The position numbers and the translations under genes are program-made. A stretch of 64,000 bases of DNA, from positions 765,140,330 to 765,204,329 of the forward strand of contig NC_081408.1 of the NCBI RefSeq assembly GCF_030272615.1. Reading direction: 5' to 3'. Within the stretch, counting starts at the first letter, position 1. Each line of letters starts with the position of its first letter. Positions 36,040 through 49,095 of the stretch are shown here, one piece after another. The notes beneath the pieces were generated by a model. That model was not told the origin of the DNA. It was given only the letters and a program-made list of their open reading frames with translations, and did not search any database. The DNA is from Cryptomeria japonica. Lineage: Eukaryota > Streptophyta > Pinopsida > Cupressales > Cupressaceae.

Positions 36040-36913
36040 TGAGTTAAGATTAAAAAAATTTAAAATAAAAGAACAAATTAGCAAAAAATTAGATCTTCAT
36101 AACATCAATTATAACTATTTTATATTTAAATTACAAATTTATACATAGATTAATCAAATCAATATAATAAAAAAATATTTATAAAATATATAAATATTAT
36201 AAAAATAACTAAAGATATTTCTAAACATTAATAAATAATTTTTAAAAAAGTTGAAATAATCTAACAAATAATAATGCCTCATAAAAAAATCATACAACAC
36301 TATATTTTACGAGTTCTCTATTATACAACACTATTTTTCTTATTTGATCCATAAATTTATGCATCATCCCTCACAATGACCTGCAAAATTGGATAAAAAT
36401 TTACAGAAAATGGAAATTACAATCGCCCCCACAAAAATGGAAATTTCATTTATTTTCACCTTGAAAAAACTTAGGTCAGTTATTGAAACCAAGGAAACCC
36501 CGCTCTATTTGCTTTGTCTGGTAATTTCATCAACAGTTTTCTTGCTCTCAGAAAAAGCACTTGCATCTGAAATTTGACCTGTGGATAGTTAAAGCTTTAT
36601 TTCTCTTCTCTCCGCTCACTCCTATGTTTTAAATTTCGATTTGGGCGGGAGGAGACAAATTTAAAGAAAACATTCCTAACCTTTTGACTGACCGTGAAAT
36701 ATTAACAGCTAAACAGAAAACGGAAACGGTGCATATCTGAAGAGGGCCCCACACTAAGTGGTCAAAACTTAGCGTGTGCTCTTTAAGCCTTGCCAGTAGT
36801 TAGACGATTTATCATTAAATAGTAGTTTGCTAACACCCTAACAAAGGGATGGTAACAAAAATTAATAATGTATGTTTATTTTGGACAGCATGGAGATGCT
36901 TTTGGTTTGTAGG
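35726..36913 (+). repeat. First copy of a duplicated host segment (expanded)
   Basis: 35729-35790 (AATGTGCACATAATGTAATT) matches 39402-39447, and 36788-36913 (CATGGAGATGCTTTTGGTTT at its end) matches 39474-39703. About 1 kb of very AT-rich DNA separates the two halves in this copy. The (AT)n tract at 36005-36036 lies inside. Confidence 0.65.
36005..36036. repeat. (AT)n microsatellite, 16 repeats
   Basis: Uninterrupted alternating A and T for 32 bp within AT-rich DNA. Confidence 0.95.
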
Positions 36914-37018
36914 TCATTAGATTGCAATATTTTTTTTGCAATTGATTAAAAAGTTAAATTAGGTTTTCGTGTATCCTGCCTTTACTGGACCTATTACCCT
37001 TGGCCGAAACTAATTATT

Positions 37019-38843
37019 TCACTTTTTTCTTGTAGTTGTGAGTTGCCTCTTGATGCCATTAAGATCACAATAACTCTGGAAAGCCTTTGAGCAAAATTCT
37101 CCTCCAGGATCAATCCTTAAACATTTGATCTTGCACCCTTTCTCATTTTCTACAAGGGCTTTGAACTTCTTGAATGTATCCAAGGCTTCATCTTTGGCCT
37201 TCAAAAATTATAACCAACAATTTCGTGAGTAATCATCAATAAAAGTGATGAAATATGATGACTTGCCCAAACTCTTAGTCTACATAGGACCACATATATC
37301 TCAATGAACAAGCTAAAGTGGGTGATGAGCCCTCCATGCATTGCCCTTTGGAAACCTTTCCCTTGCATGCTTTCCTTTAGCACAACCTTCACAAACCTCC
37401 TTATGTTCCTCAACCTTGGGAAAACCATAAACTAATGCATGCGAGGTTAGAAACTTCAAACTATGAAAATTTAAATTCCCATACCTGAGATGCCATAACC
37501 AACTTGAATCCTCATAAACCATATTTGCCAAACTGTTGTTATGTTCACCAAACCTCAAGGGGAACATCCTATTTCTTGTCACAGGAACAACAATGATCAC
37601 CTTATTACTCTTATTCTTATCATAAATAGTACATGTCTTATTCTCAATGACTACTTTATAATTTTTCTCATATAGCTTCCCATCACTTAACGAATTGTTC
37701 TTCAATTGTGAAGTATAATAAATATCATGAATACTCTTTATACCTTCTTTTGTTTGGTCCTCCATAGCTCCTTTGGCAGAAACCTCCAATGATTTATCAT
37801 CACCAAGCTGGATCTTGGATTTGAAACTTCCATCCTTTGTTGAGAACAACTTCTCATTCCTTGGCATATGGTTAGAGCATCCAGAATCTAGGTACCAAAC
37901 ATATTTACTAGTATTTTCACCCTTGGCAAAAGATAAAAATAAGTGATCAGGAGGATTCTCACTACTTTCTTGAGCATAGTTAGCACTTTTACCTTCTTTC
38001 AATTTGCATTCTCTTTCAAAGTGATCATACCTATCACAATGGTAACATTGAACATTTCTCTTATCAAATCTATCTCTACCTCTTCCTCTAGAACCATCTC
38101 TTCCTCTTGAGCCACCTCTACCTCTACCTCTTGAAGAATTTTGGCTTTGCCCTTTACCTTGCACTACTGCTACTTGCATCTTCATTTTTTGTGATTTGTA
38201 ATTTAGAGGAAAACGCTTTGTCTACACCTTCAAAAGAATCTTTCAATCTTTCTTCATGAGACATCAGGGATCCAACCAATTGATCAAACTATAGTTTTGT
38301 CAAATCCTTGCTTTCTTCTATGATTATTTCAACATGATTCCATCTGGGTGTCAAAGATCTCAATGCCTTTTTTTATCAAAACTTCATTGCTTAAAATTTT
38401 CCCAAGTGTAGCCATTTTATTGACCACATCTTTGACTTAGACACAATAATCACTTATACTTTCAGCTTCTTGCATCTTCAAATTCTCAAATTCTCGCTTC
38501 AAGTTCTGAAGCTTGACCACTTTAACTTGATCACTACCCTGGTAAGCTTCTTGTAGAGTCTTACAGGCATCTTTGGAAGTTGTTGCTCCTAATATTCTTG
38601 GAAATAAGCTCTTATCAAGAGCTATCTGAATATGAAACAAAGCATGAGCATTCTTTTTCCTTGCTTCATTTCTTATTGTTCTTCCATTGGTTGTAAGGGC
38701 ATTCCAACCAGCTGCTCCTCATAACTTGATTCAATAATCTCCCACAAATCTTTTCCGATCAAAAAGGTCAACATCTTAATGCACCAATAATCATAATCAT
38801 TCCCATCAAATTCTGGAACGGGCATATGGTTAGAGTTCAACAT
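37019..38843 (-). pseudogene. Truncated Ty1/copia element: gag to partial integrase
   Basis: Starts at ATG 38843 (Met-Leu-Asn-Ser-Asn-His-Met). The early block Phe-Asp-Gly-Asn-Asp-Tyr-Asp-Tyr-Trp is typical of copia gag. Several frameshifts follow. The clean frame 37313-38185 holds an Arg/Gly-rich stretch, the knuckle C-x2-C-x4-H-x4-C (about 38050-38010), the protease motif Trp-Tyr-Leu-Asp-Ser-Gly-Cys-Ser-Asn-His (about 37900) and the GAG-pre-integrase zinc region Cys-x2-Cys near 37390. Frame 37019-37204 gives an integrase-core piece (Leu-Arg-x-Asp-x-Gly-Gly-Glu-Phe). Reverse transcriptase, RNase H and recognisable LTRs are absent, so it ends abruptly near 37018. Its lineage differs from the 29.4-33.4 kb element. 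Confidence 0.85.
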
Positions 38844-39377
38844 GATTAACTTTGGCAAAACTCTAACAATAAAATTTTAACCCAAAACAATTTTACCTGC
38901 TAATTTAAAAAATAGAGTTCTCTATTTTTAGAACAACACACATTCTATATTACTGCTTGGTAAAAAGAATACAAAGGTTCCCTATAAATAGAGTTTTCCA
39001 GCTTCACTAATAAAAGAATTCAAAGTCTCAAAAAATAGAACATACAGTACTAAGGATAGAACATGCTATGCATGTATTTATTTGGTGGAAAAAATTAGAC
39101 TAAAAATCTAAAATAAATACTACATGCTAAAAAACTAAATCAAGAAACTAAACCAACTACAGACATGCATTCTTGGGTGCATAGAAATAGTCTTAAAATC
39201 AACTCCAAACTAAATTTAACTAATAGCATGCACAACATGCTTTATTTTCAAGAATGTAAAAACTAAAAATCTAAGAATCCTTTGACGATGCATGATTATG
39301 CTTTTATTGGTGCGTGATGGTGTATGCATGTTGGGGCTTCCTAACTGAACTATTCAGCATCACTTATCTTCAATTAA
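38844..39377. other. AT-rich upstream flank of the truncated copia
   Basis: Could contain its leader and 5' LTR, but no matching LTR or PBS was identified. Nothing else is supported. Confidence 0.3.
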
Positions 39378-39703
39378 AACCCTGAGAATCTGATCAAATC
39401 TGTACAATGTGCACATAATGTAACTTTAATCAAACTTTCAAGTATTAGTTTTTCCAAATGTATTTCTATAGGTAGTAAGATGATTTATCATTAAACAGTA
39501 GTTTTCTAAGACCCTAACAGAGGGACGGTAACAAAAATTAATGCAAGGATAAATATAATAGTTAGATTAATTTGAGTCATTTTGGAAATTCTAATTTCAC
39601 ATTTTTTGGACCATTTTTGTAAAGTCTGCAATTGTTTAAAGAAAATTTCATGTATTTAATAAAGTATGTTTATTTTTTACAGCATGGAGATGCTTTTGGT
39701 TTG
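39378..39703 (+). repeat. Second copy of the duplicated host segment
   Basis: Matches 35729-35790 and 36788-36913. It ends TTTTTTACAGCATGGAGATG, which has the form of a 3' splice site followed by an open frame (to 39901). This could be an exon edge of an unrecognised gene. Confidence 0.6.
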
Positions 39704-42599
39704 CCTATTCTCCAAAATTTGCTCTACAATCATTGCCAAGGTCCACAATCACAACAACACAAAACAAAAGGCATAGACATGTTGGTCATACCCACAACTT
39801 ATTTGCTACAAACAACACTCATTGAAGAGCTCTATAGAGCTATATACATTCAATATACATTCAGTGAGATGGCACCTGTCAACATATGCACATTTAAATA
39901 AGATGTTTTCAGACTCTTTTATCAATTTAAATGATCATTCTATTAAATATGTAGAGTTTCTTATTATCCAAAAAAGAAAAAATATTCTTATACATTAAAT
40001 GAGATGACATCTGTCTCAATATTATGCATTCAATAAATAAGATTTGTCAAGATTTTTTCTGCATTTCAACGATAGTTCAATTAAATATACAGATTTTATT
40101 AGCTTTTCAAGATTTTATTTGTTTTAGGTTATTTCAAATGATTTTAAATCATTAAAGATGCATTTAAAAATACATGAACTTTATAAAAATAAATAAATTT
40201 ATTTAGATTATTAAAATATGTGCCAAAATTCAAATTATAGAAATGCCCAAAAAAAATTCAAACTGGCCAATGGAAAAAAGGCATTCAATGGATGAATAAG
40301 TGTCTAGCAGATAGGCGGGAACTTAATATGACCCATGTAAAACAGCCAGCGAACATTCGAATAATTCTCAGACCAGGGAGAAAAAGTGACAACATAGACA
40401 AAAATACATTAAGAGGTAGAGAAAGGTGAGAGTGGGGACCAGGGACTCAAGAGGACTCAAGAGGACGAAGTATTTATGGATTTTAGTAAAAAAATCTTCC
40501 TGGGACTAGTGACTATGCAAGTACATAAAACAAAAGATGACGAGTAGGGAGTGGGGAGCAAGAACGTAAGAGAAAATAGGATACTTTTTTACCTGTTCAA
40601 ATGACTTCTATAAAAAAAATTTAATCTATCAAATAATTCTTCAAGAGAGTGCATAGCATAGTTTACAGATGCAATGATCTATCACATCAATGCATAGAAG
40701 GAAAAGAGTTACCACATTTAAACTAGTGATCACCTTGGCCCAAGTTGAGGCAGTCTTGGTTATTGTGTGAATGATTATTCTTTTGAAGATATTTAATTGA
40801 GTGGTATTACAATTATTGTTCCCTTTCTTAACTGATGATACTGGTAGTTAATTATACTGGAAGATTGCAGGCAACCCTACTTTTACGCTTAATGGCTTGA
40901 TAAGTTTAGTTTGATTTGATTTAGTACTAAGAAATTTGCTACGAGAAAGGTTCAAATTACAATGATTGGTAGTTTTTACTCTGCAAAATACACTATGAGT
41001 GTCAGTAAACTTGTGCACAAAACCATTACACTTATTTGAAGAAAATAATAATAAACATGAAAATGTGCATTTCAAGATATTGAAAATATTTAATTTTGTT
41101 CTATTTGAAGTATGTGTTTAAGGTTTTGAAGATTTTTTTATGTAGAAGGAAATCTATTTGTCAATTATCTAAATATATTCATTGAAAATAATAGATCACG
41201 ATTTTGAAGATCAATGGAATACATTGTAATTGGTGTAGTCATCATTGGTGATAGGAGTGGTTTAATAAAAATTTATTTTGATATTGAGATATAAAGTTTG
41301 AAAATAAGTGTGTTTAGGATGTAATTAAGAATCTTTATCAAGAAGATTCTATTTGATACAATTGAGTCTATTTAGGGTAATTTTGCACAATAAATTTTTC
41401 AAACTGTCTTATGAATGTTTTTTATTGGAATTTTAAAGGTTGTAGCACTTTTTCCGGTACTACTTTTGGATAGTAAGGACTAACAAATGTCATTTTGAAG
41501 GCATTGGAGGATGAAGGTATTTCCACAATCTCAAGTCATCTTCTCACCTTGAGATGGGGCTTTGCATGAGAAGCATATTTTATTCAATTGTCTTGTTTTT
41601 AATATGCTAACAAATTTGAAGAATACATGTATTGTGATTTTTTATTTTTTTTAGACAAGGATTTTGGTAGTGAGATCAATATGGATTGTTACCCAACAGT
41701 TTTACGAGACTATGATCAAGAATTATACCTCAATAGACAACTTGACTAAGCTCTATCTATGCAAATATCAATATGGATTGTTGTTGAATAATTTGGTATC
41801 TATAGTTTGATTGTTCAAGGCTAAGGACTCAAGAATTCAGTTTGAGGCTACACCTTTACAAGGGTCATAAGGAAACTTGGCAGATTTCCATCTAATTTAT
41901 AATCTATTTCTTCAAGGAAATATCTTCTCAAAATGTATTTTATTTAAACAAGAAGTTTTATTATGTAAGCCTTAAGGAGAGTCCCTTAGCAAGTTGGGTT
42001 TTGACATTTTGATGGTACATTTACAAGAAAAATGTAGTAAGGAAGAATATTAGCAAATGTTAGCATCAGTATAGTTTATTTATACATTGTTTGGCTTAGG
42101 CTTAGGTGATTTCAAAATAGTTATTTAAATTTATAAATACATTTTTTCTTTTATAAATTTCTATGTTGCACATCAATCTAATTAATCAAGCATTTATATT
42201 TGTCAAAAACTCAAACTAGGCATTGAAATAGGGACAAAATTCCACATGTTCATTCAAGACCCAAGATTTTGACAATATAGAAAGAAAAAAAATAAGTAGG
42301 GACGTAAGATTAATACAAACAAAAGGCTTGATAATCGAGCACTTTTATTCACATCAACATCAACCACAGACGATGTGGCAGCTGGGAATAGGGAGCTCAA
42401 GAGATAAGGCAACATTATCCGTAACTCCACTGCACCATTAACCACGGTGTACGTTTTGCTTGTAGTTAACGCCACACAGCTGTGCTACATGTGACTCGAG
42501 CACTTTTGTACCACCAACTTTTTAATAATTTTTTAATAACTGCTTGTTCAGGCATTCAGAGGTGACCACAGAAACCTTATTAAAAACTATAAAACAATA
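39704..42599. other. AT-rich spacer, nothing convincing
   Basis: 39680-39901 is open after the acceptor-like site but shows no known motif. A short direct repeat ACTCAAGAGG lies at about 40444-40464. No other feature is supported. Confidence 0.45.
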
Positions 42600-44130
42600 G
42601 TTCGATAGTGGATTACAGCTGCACAGTCAAAGAGGCTACAGAACAATAGTTCAGAACGTATACTCACCGCTGAACAGGGAACAATACACTGAAAATTTGA
42701 TGTCGCTTTCATTTTCAGTACGTACAGTCTTCAATCAAATCAAAATTTCAAAACTCTATCTCCATTGTTACACGCCAAAAGATGAGCAGTACATAACAAG
42801 TCTGCGAGTTCACATGGTAGTTTGGTCTTAATGCTACAAGTGTGTCACGTCCCACTTGGACCAGGTACTATGAGCCATTGGACGTTCACATGACTGTGAA
42901 AAGCTTTCTTTCTCCTATCAAATTACTGTACTTAGCATGAATGTCCCACCTCAAGAAAATAAAGGCTGTAGCTATTCTGGCTCCAAAACGGTATGCCGTC
43001 ATATGATGCCGAAGGCATACCATTCAAGTATGACAAGTCTATGAGAGCGACGTTCGTGGGACTCACAGATGATATGGAGAAATTTGCGGCTGTGATGACG
43101 TGGATGATGTTGCCATTTTGCGTTTGACGGAAAAACTTGCTCGCGGTTAACATTTTCCCAGCCGTTGTCACTGCGATGTGACGGTTACATCGGGCAAGGC
43201 GGTTAACATACCGTCGGGCAAACATTTTACATTTTCGGTGACCGCCAATTTTGATTTTTTTTTTTTTGAATGGCCAGGTGGCAATTTTTTTGGCTAACCC
43301 GCTTTATTGCATCCACGAGTCGACTAACATCGGTGGTCACGTGTTATGGGCACAGTTTTCAATTCATTTTTTTTGTAATTTTGAATGAAAACTCAATTTC
43401 GCGAAAATTGAAAATATATTTCTTCTGGTAGCTACATGCAGAATGCACTGATGGAGGCGAAACAAAATATTCGACCGTGTAAATTCATGTCCCCGGTTGA
43501 AGCACTGAGCGAAGGAGTTGTACTTCAATTGTAGTTATAGGTATGCATTTTGAAAATATGTGTGGCTCTGAAGGGGAGGAGAAAAGCCGACCGCATGCAT
43601 AACGCAAGTTGTCTGGGTATATTGTTAGTCCTATTGTTATCACCTGTTAACACGCGGGTTTTTTTCATGTGTAGGGAGGAGGTATCGTAGCATACAGGGG
43701 GTGGTACGATTGAAGATTGTTGTGTAGGGTTATGGCGGCATCATTAAATTCAAACCCTAACAGATAAAGATAGTTTTATGATTCCTTCGTCAACTCTGTG
43801 TTTGAAATTGTAAATTTTTATATCATTTTTGTATTGCACAGGTGGTTTTGAGTGTGCCCTCGGGAGGTGTGAAGAGGCCAACGATTTGGGTGGAGGCTTA
43901 GGCTGCTGTGGTAATTTGAAACCCTAAGACATTCAATAATTTATTTTTTATTTTCTGTGTCATTTTGTGTTCTGTCTGTGAAAATTAGGCATCATTTTGC
44001 AGCATGGTCGTGTCAGGATACCAAGGTTCCCTGTTTGATTGTTGACGGCTTAATGTTGAGGGCTGATTTTTGGGATTTTGTTGAAAATCGTCAGGGTTTG
44101 CATTGTTTGTTTGCGTTTTGGTGTGTGTTA

Positions 44131-44191
<61 letters not shown>

Positions 44192-44196
44192 GCAAT

Positions 44197-44259
<63 letters not shown>

Positions 44260-45603
44260 TGTCTACTGCAATACAGAGGAAAACGACAAAATAAAACATA
44301 GATAAAAGAAACTATGGAAATATTATGCTCTGTTTCCATTATTCTCATGTGCTCATTAGATAAAAAAAAAGAAAACCTACAGTCCCATAAACCCCCCTTC
44401 AACAATGAGCCAAAATAGACGGAGGCTGCTTCAACAAGGAGCCCTTCAACAATAATGTTTTCGTTCGCGTATTAGTCTTACTTTTTCCACGTTAGGCAAA
44501 TAAAAAAGGCACCATGTTTGCTATCATCAAACAAACAATAGATCAACTCCTAATTGTCAGCAAACAATAGATCAACTCCTAAACAAGAGCAGGTCACACA
44601 CAGTCAAGGAATGGTTGCATCAACCAGTCAACAACCTGATTTTGAGGAGTCTGTTTGCATCAAAAGGAAAACCATAACATGTAAACGAGGTCAATACCAC
44701 GTAAGAGAAGCTCAATTTGAAACAAAACATTTTACCTCGCTTTGTCTTTCATGTAGCTATTAGGTGCCTACCACTTGTATTTGCATATATATTTATTCTC
44801 GGACATGTATGTTGATGCATGTCATTGGTACGATATGTCCTTTTTGGAGCCAGAATAGACGCGTGTCATGTATGTCGATTCATGTCGTTAAAATCTCATT
44901 TTGAAGCCAGAATAGACATGACACAAGTTCGAAGCACACCTAATCACACTAGAAAAGTGCAGAATAAACATATATGCAAATATATGTGGGAGGCTATGTG
45001 TATTGTGGGTCGACAGTGGACGTATCGTACCAAAAACATGCATCGACATACATTTCCAAGACATGCATACCATGCCAATTTCTCGTGGTGCTCCGACCCA
45101 TGGTATGTGATGTGGAGTTGTTGTCGAGTTCTCGGTTTTAGTCCTCGGCACCCATGCAAAATTATGTGGACATGTCAGAGGATGGTCGCGGCATGCTTCG
45201 TGGTTACCGTCGGTTTATTGTGCATAACACGCACATTAAAAGCTTGCGAATGAAGGAATCGCGTTCGGAGGGCATCCCGACAGGAAGAAGAGGTAGCGGG
45301 CTGCAAAACTTGGTACTTTTGTCAGAGAAAAAACTAGCACGAAACTCAAGTTACTTTGGCAGTGGGACGCCTCTATTGTGGCTGCAAAAAATAGAATGGG
45401 GGGACTAACACCCCATGTTTGTGGCCAGTTTTTAATCTTAGGTTTTGCATTTGATGGCTGCTTCTGTCTAACACAACGCCGTTAGTCTGTACGATTTGTC
45501 TATTTTGGAACTAGAAGAGACACAACCTCTCGGACCATTGTTCATGTACGGGTTGTGATTTGATGCAGCTAACAGCAGTAAAGCCAAAGGCTAAAACATG
45601 ATG
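42600..45603. repeat. X repeat block 2 (mosaic)
   Basis: Motif TTTTGGAGCCAGAATAGAC is at 44842, its variants at 44899 and 45503, and the inverse at 42971. 42665-42940 is the uninterrupted counterpart of the repeat split by the LINE. 45021-45250 is an inverted match to 14941-15182. CpG is frequent. The microsatellite at 44136-44255 lies inside. Open frames in this block mostly follow the microsatellite or lack motifs. Confidence 0.6.
44136..44255. repeat. Converging (TG)n and (CA)n microsatellite
   Basis: (TG)27 at 44136-44189, a 7-bp spacer, then (AC)n at 44197-44255 interrupted once at 44211-44213. The two tracts are complementary, so one strand can fold into a long hairpin. Confidence 0.95.
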
Positions 45604-46914
45604 CAATTTACAATAGGAGATGGAGTTAGTCAATAACAAGGCTCAAGAATAGACAAATGGTACTGCGTGTTAGTGACATGTTATCCAATTGCATTCGTTT
45701 AATGTAAAATATAGTGTAAAACGTGTCACTAAGTTGCGTGTTAGTCGGACCATAGCGTTGATTTTGAGTTGGAATAGAGGCATTTGTCCTTGAGCGCACA
45801 ACAACAGTACGAAAATAGGTGGTTGATATAGACAACTCTGGCACAACTCTGGTACTATGGCAAATGGACAGATATAATTTAGGTGATATAAATTACTTAG
45901 TGGTAGTTTATATTGAATGTTAAACTGCATTTTCATATATGAACATGTAGGTTCCTTTTATGTCTTTTGACATGCATGTACTTCCCAATGTAGACTACTA
46001 GTAACATTAGTTATCCATGCAGGTTGTTGATTTTCAAGGACTATTGAGTAGTCCCTCGACAAACGTCCAGACATTCCCAGGTTGTTTCTCTCTCTCCCTT
46101 GTTTAATACTACTTGCACTGTAATGTCCCCTTATTAATAATCTTTGGGCTTGTGCAACATTTTGAAAGCCGCTTGTTATATATATATATATAGTTTGTTG
46201 TATATAATTTTGTTATGTGAAACAAATGTATGTATAAATTTCAGTTCTTGATCATGTAATATTAATGTCCTTACTTTTACTGAATTTGATAATAATGAAA
46301 ATGAACAATGCAATTGGATGATGCCTTATATTATATGTTATAGATGCACCATATTAGACAATAAGATAGAATTTTCGAACCTAAACGTAGTACGATTGTT
46401 ATTTACGGATCTTCAAGTCATGAAACTAGTGTTGAATATATGAACCAAAAACCCTGATTCTTGTGAACTATGTGTTATAAATTTGTATATATTCTATTGA
46501 TTTGCATGAGAGTATTAATGTTCATCCTAGTGTATTTGTATTTCTCGATTATTGATGTTTGTGATGTTTGAGAAGTACATGTGTTTGATGGTCCAACTCC
46601 GATTTGAAATGTGATTTGGGCTTCTATTTCAGATGTCTTGGGTTGGCAAGACAAACTCCTCACGTGTCTATCCTTCAAAGTGTTTTTTTCTTTTTTCTTT
46701 TCGTATCTTAAAACTACGTTTTTAATAAATAATAATATTTCCATGTCAACAAAGAGATGGAAGCTTTAGAATAGACACTCGTTTCAAAAGACTTGTGTCT
46801 TTCGAAAAATGAATTGGATGTCTTTGTACCCATTAATTATCGTCAAAGACATTGTTAATGGTAATGAATCCCTATGTATTCTCTGACATAGATTGACCAT
46901 CTTGATTGTTGCAC
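45604..46914. other. Spacer between X blocks
   Basis: CGTGTTAGT-type X words continue to about 45745. The rest is AT-rich with a short (TA)n near 46180. No gene is supported. Confidence 0.4.
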
Positions 46915-47015
46915 ACTCGTTTTACAACATCGATTTTGCAATTAGCGGTTGCGATTGACTAACCTGTCGGTAACACGTTGTAGGAAAGGTTAGTTTTGGA
47001 GCCAGAATTGACACA
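46915..47015 (+). repeat. X repeat motif unit upstream of G1
   Basis: GGTTGCGATTGACTAACCTG at 46946, then GGAAAGG and TTTTGGAGCCAGAATTGAC at 46994-47012. It has the same order and orientation as 14711-14780. It lies 350 bp before the first possible G1 exon. Confidence 0.75.
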
Positions 47016-47598
47016 ACCGATCTGTTAAGTGTGTTTTGCATCCTTCTTTATCAATCCTTAAGAAATTCTAGTTTTTGTGTTGTATTTTGGATGGGGAGAA
47101 CACAGGAAGCCTTTTTAACAGTGTTGGCGATGGATCATAGTCATTATTTCGTTGCAATTGCAACGAAATATGTTCTAGAGTGGAATGTCATGGATAGTTT
47201 ATGGCTAAACCGTTAGTTGGGTTGTACATAACATAGCGACATGCTGACTTTGTATTGGAATGTGGGCATAATCGGTCGTGTGTTGGCTGTGTCATTTGTG
47301 GTGAATGTGTGGTGTTATTGATAGTGTGAAGAATATGAATTGCATTTTTTTTATGTTTCAGTTCAATCATGTCAATTGCGTTGCGAAAAAGGTTGAGGGA
47401 AAATGCTAATCTTGATTATGGGTTATTGGAGCTAAAGGCAGATGATCTCCTGGGAGTTGGCCGCGTTCGCTTCCCAGTGACATGTGACATCGACCTGCCT
47501 ATAAGCTAAGTAGTTTTAATGGATTATGCAACATGTAGTATTGCTTGGTGTTGTAACGGTTTAGTGCTTGTGACTAGAGAACTAATTTGTATACCCAG

Positions 47599-48099
47599 GA
47601 GAGAGGTGGGCTTTCATATTCGGGACCAGTTCGGCATTCATATATGAAAGATTCAGGAGTTGGGCTTTCACATCTAGGAGTAGTTGAGGATTCAAATCCG
47701 AAAGAGTCGGGAGTTGGGCTTTCAGATGCGCGACCAATTGGAGATTCAAATCTGAAAGTTTCAGGAGTCGGGCTTTCGTATCCAGGACTAGTTGAGGATT
47801 CAAATCTGAAAGAGTCAGGAGTTGGACCTTCAGATGCACGACAAGTTGGGGATTCAAATCTGAAAGATTCAGGAGTTGGACTTTGACATCCACGAGTAGT
47901 TGAGGATTCAAATCTGAAAGAGTCAGGAGTTGGGCTTTCAGATGCGGGACTAGTCGGGGATCCAAATCCGAAAGAGTCAGGGGATGGGCCTTCAGGTCAG
48001 GGACTAGTTGGGGATTCAAATCTGAATGAGTCACCAGTCGGGTCTCCAATTTTGAACCCATTGTCAAGTCAGCTTCTCAGTGACTGCACAACCACAGTG
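47599..48099 (+). repeat. G1 exon with 54-bp (18-residue) repeats
   Basis: About seven units of 18 residues with core Ser-Gly-Val-Gly-Leu-Ser and Asp-Ser-Asn-Leu-Lys-Glu. Two alternating types (Val-Val-Glu-Asp and Ile-Gly-Asp centres) give a 108-bp higher-order period. One TGA at 47884 breaks the frame. The complementary strand is also open across the whole array. Confidence 0.8.
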
Positions 48100-48536
48100 G
48101 TAATTATTTATCATTGCATTATATTTTTTTTCCATCATTGCATGGCACGGTTGGTGGAAGTTGGGATTTATAAGTGGAAATGTAGATATATACACGGGCA
48201 TAAAATGGATCGATGATGTGTGCTATTTTATTGAACAAAATTATGATAGTGGTTGTGTTGGTGAGGAAGATGAGGCCATTGGAAATGTAGATGACGGCGA
48301 TTATACTGATGCTCGAGGCAGTGAGAGTGAAAAAGGGGATGTTCGTAGCGAGCACAAGGTGAGCATAGAGCAGGAGGCTGAACGGCAATGTGATTCTGTC
48401 AATGCTCGCGAATAGGAACAAGGAGGGGCGAGTAACAAGGAGGTCCACTATTAGTCATTATATGCTAGGTTATCTTTATAATGCTTGATTAGTGCAAAAC
48501 TGAATGTGACTCTTTGTCTCTGTTGGTTGTGCGCAG

Positions 48537-49001
48537 CAACAGGCCGATCACAAAAGAGAACATATTAATGGCAGGTTGCACTACTTTTGTCTCTTCCGTT
48601 ATTGTTCCAAAAATGGAGGTTGTCAGTTTTGGGATCTGGGGAGGCTTAATATGCATAGAGCCAGAGAACATCAACTACCATTTTTGGGGATTGCACGACA
48701 CAGTCGTCAACAGTGTGGAAGTGGAAAGCACAGCGTGGATCATACGAAGAAATCGCTGATGCAATTGAAAAAGAGGGAGTCTAATATTGAATACCAAATG
48801 GGTGTACGACGCAGTATGCAAAAAAAATGTGTCACTGACCAGGTCTGTATGAAATATGGAAAGAAAACACGTGATGAGCTTCCTACCAAAGGGAAGGAAG
48901 AGATAAAGGAAGCAATACGAGTGTACGACAGCAGTCCGGTTAGGGAGGCGAGAAGGAAGAAGGTTTTAGAGTTACCGCAAAGAAAGAATATTGCAACAGA
49001 G
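48537..49001 (+). pseudogene. G1 exon with Cys/His zinc-finger-like motif
   Basis: 155 codons, fully open in phase 0, after an acceptor TTGTGCGCAG and before donor GTAATT. At about 48588-48665 the pattern C-x4-C-x5-C-x10-H-x4-H could bind zinc. A basic Lys/Arg-rich C-terminal half follows. It could bind DNA or RNA, but no family is recognised. Confidence 0.5.
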
Positions 49002-49095
49002 GTAATTTTTTAGTGATAGTATTTTTTTGCAGTTTACTAAATTCCTTTAAACATGTGAAGAACGACTTATTGACGTATCCTATCCTAGTGCCCAG

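Noticed and set aside
43985-44405. Several open frames on both strands encoding Cys-Val or Thr-His repeats
   Set aside because: They are readings of the (TG)n/(CA)n microsatellite, which is open in several frames by composition.
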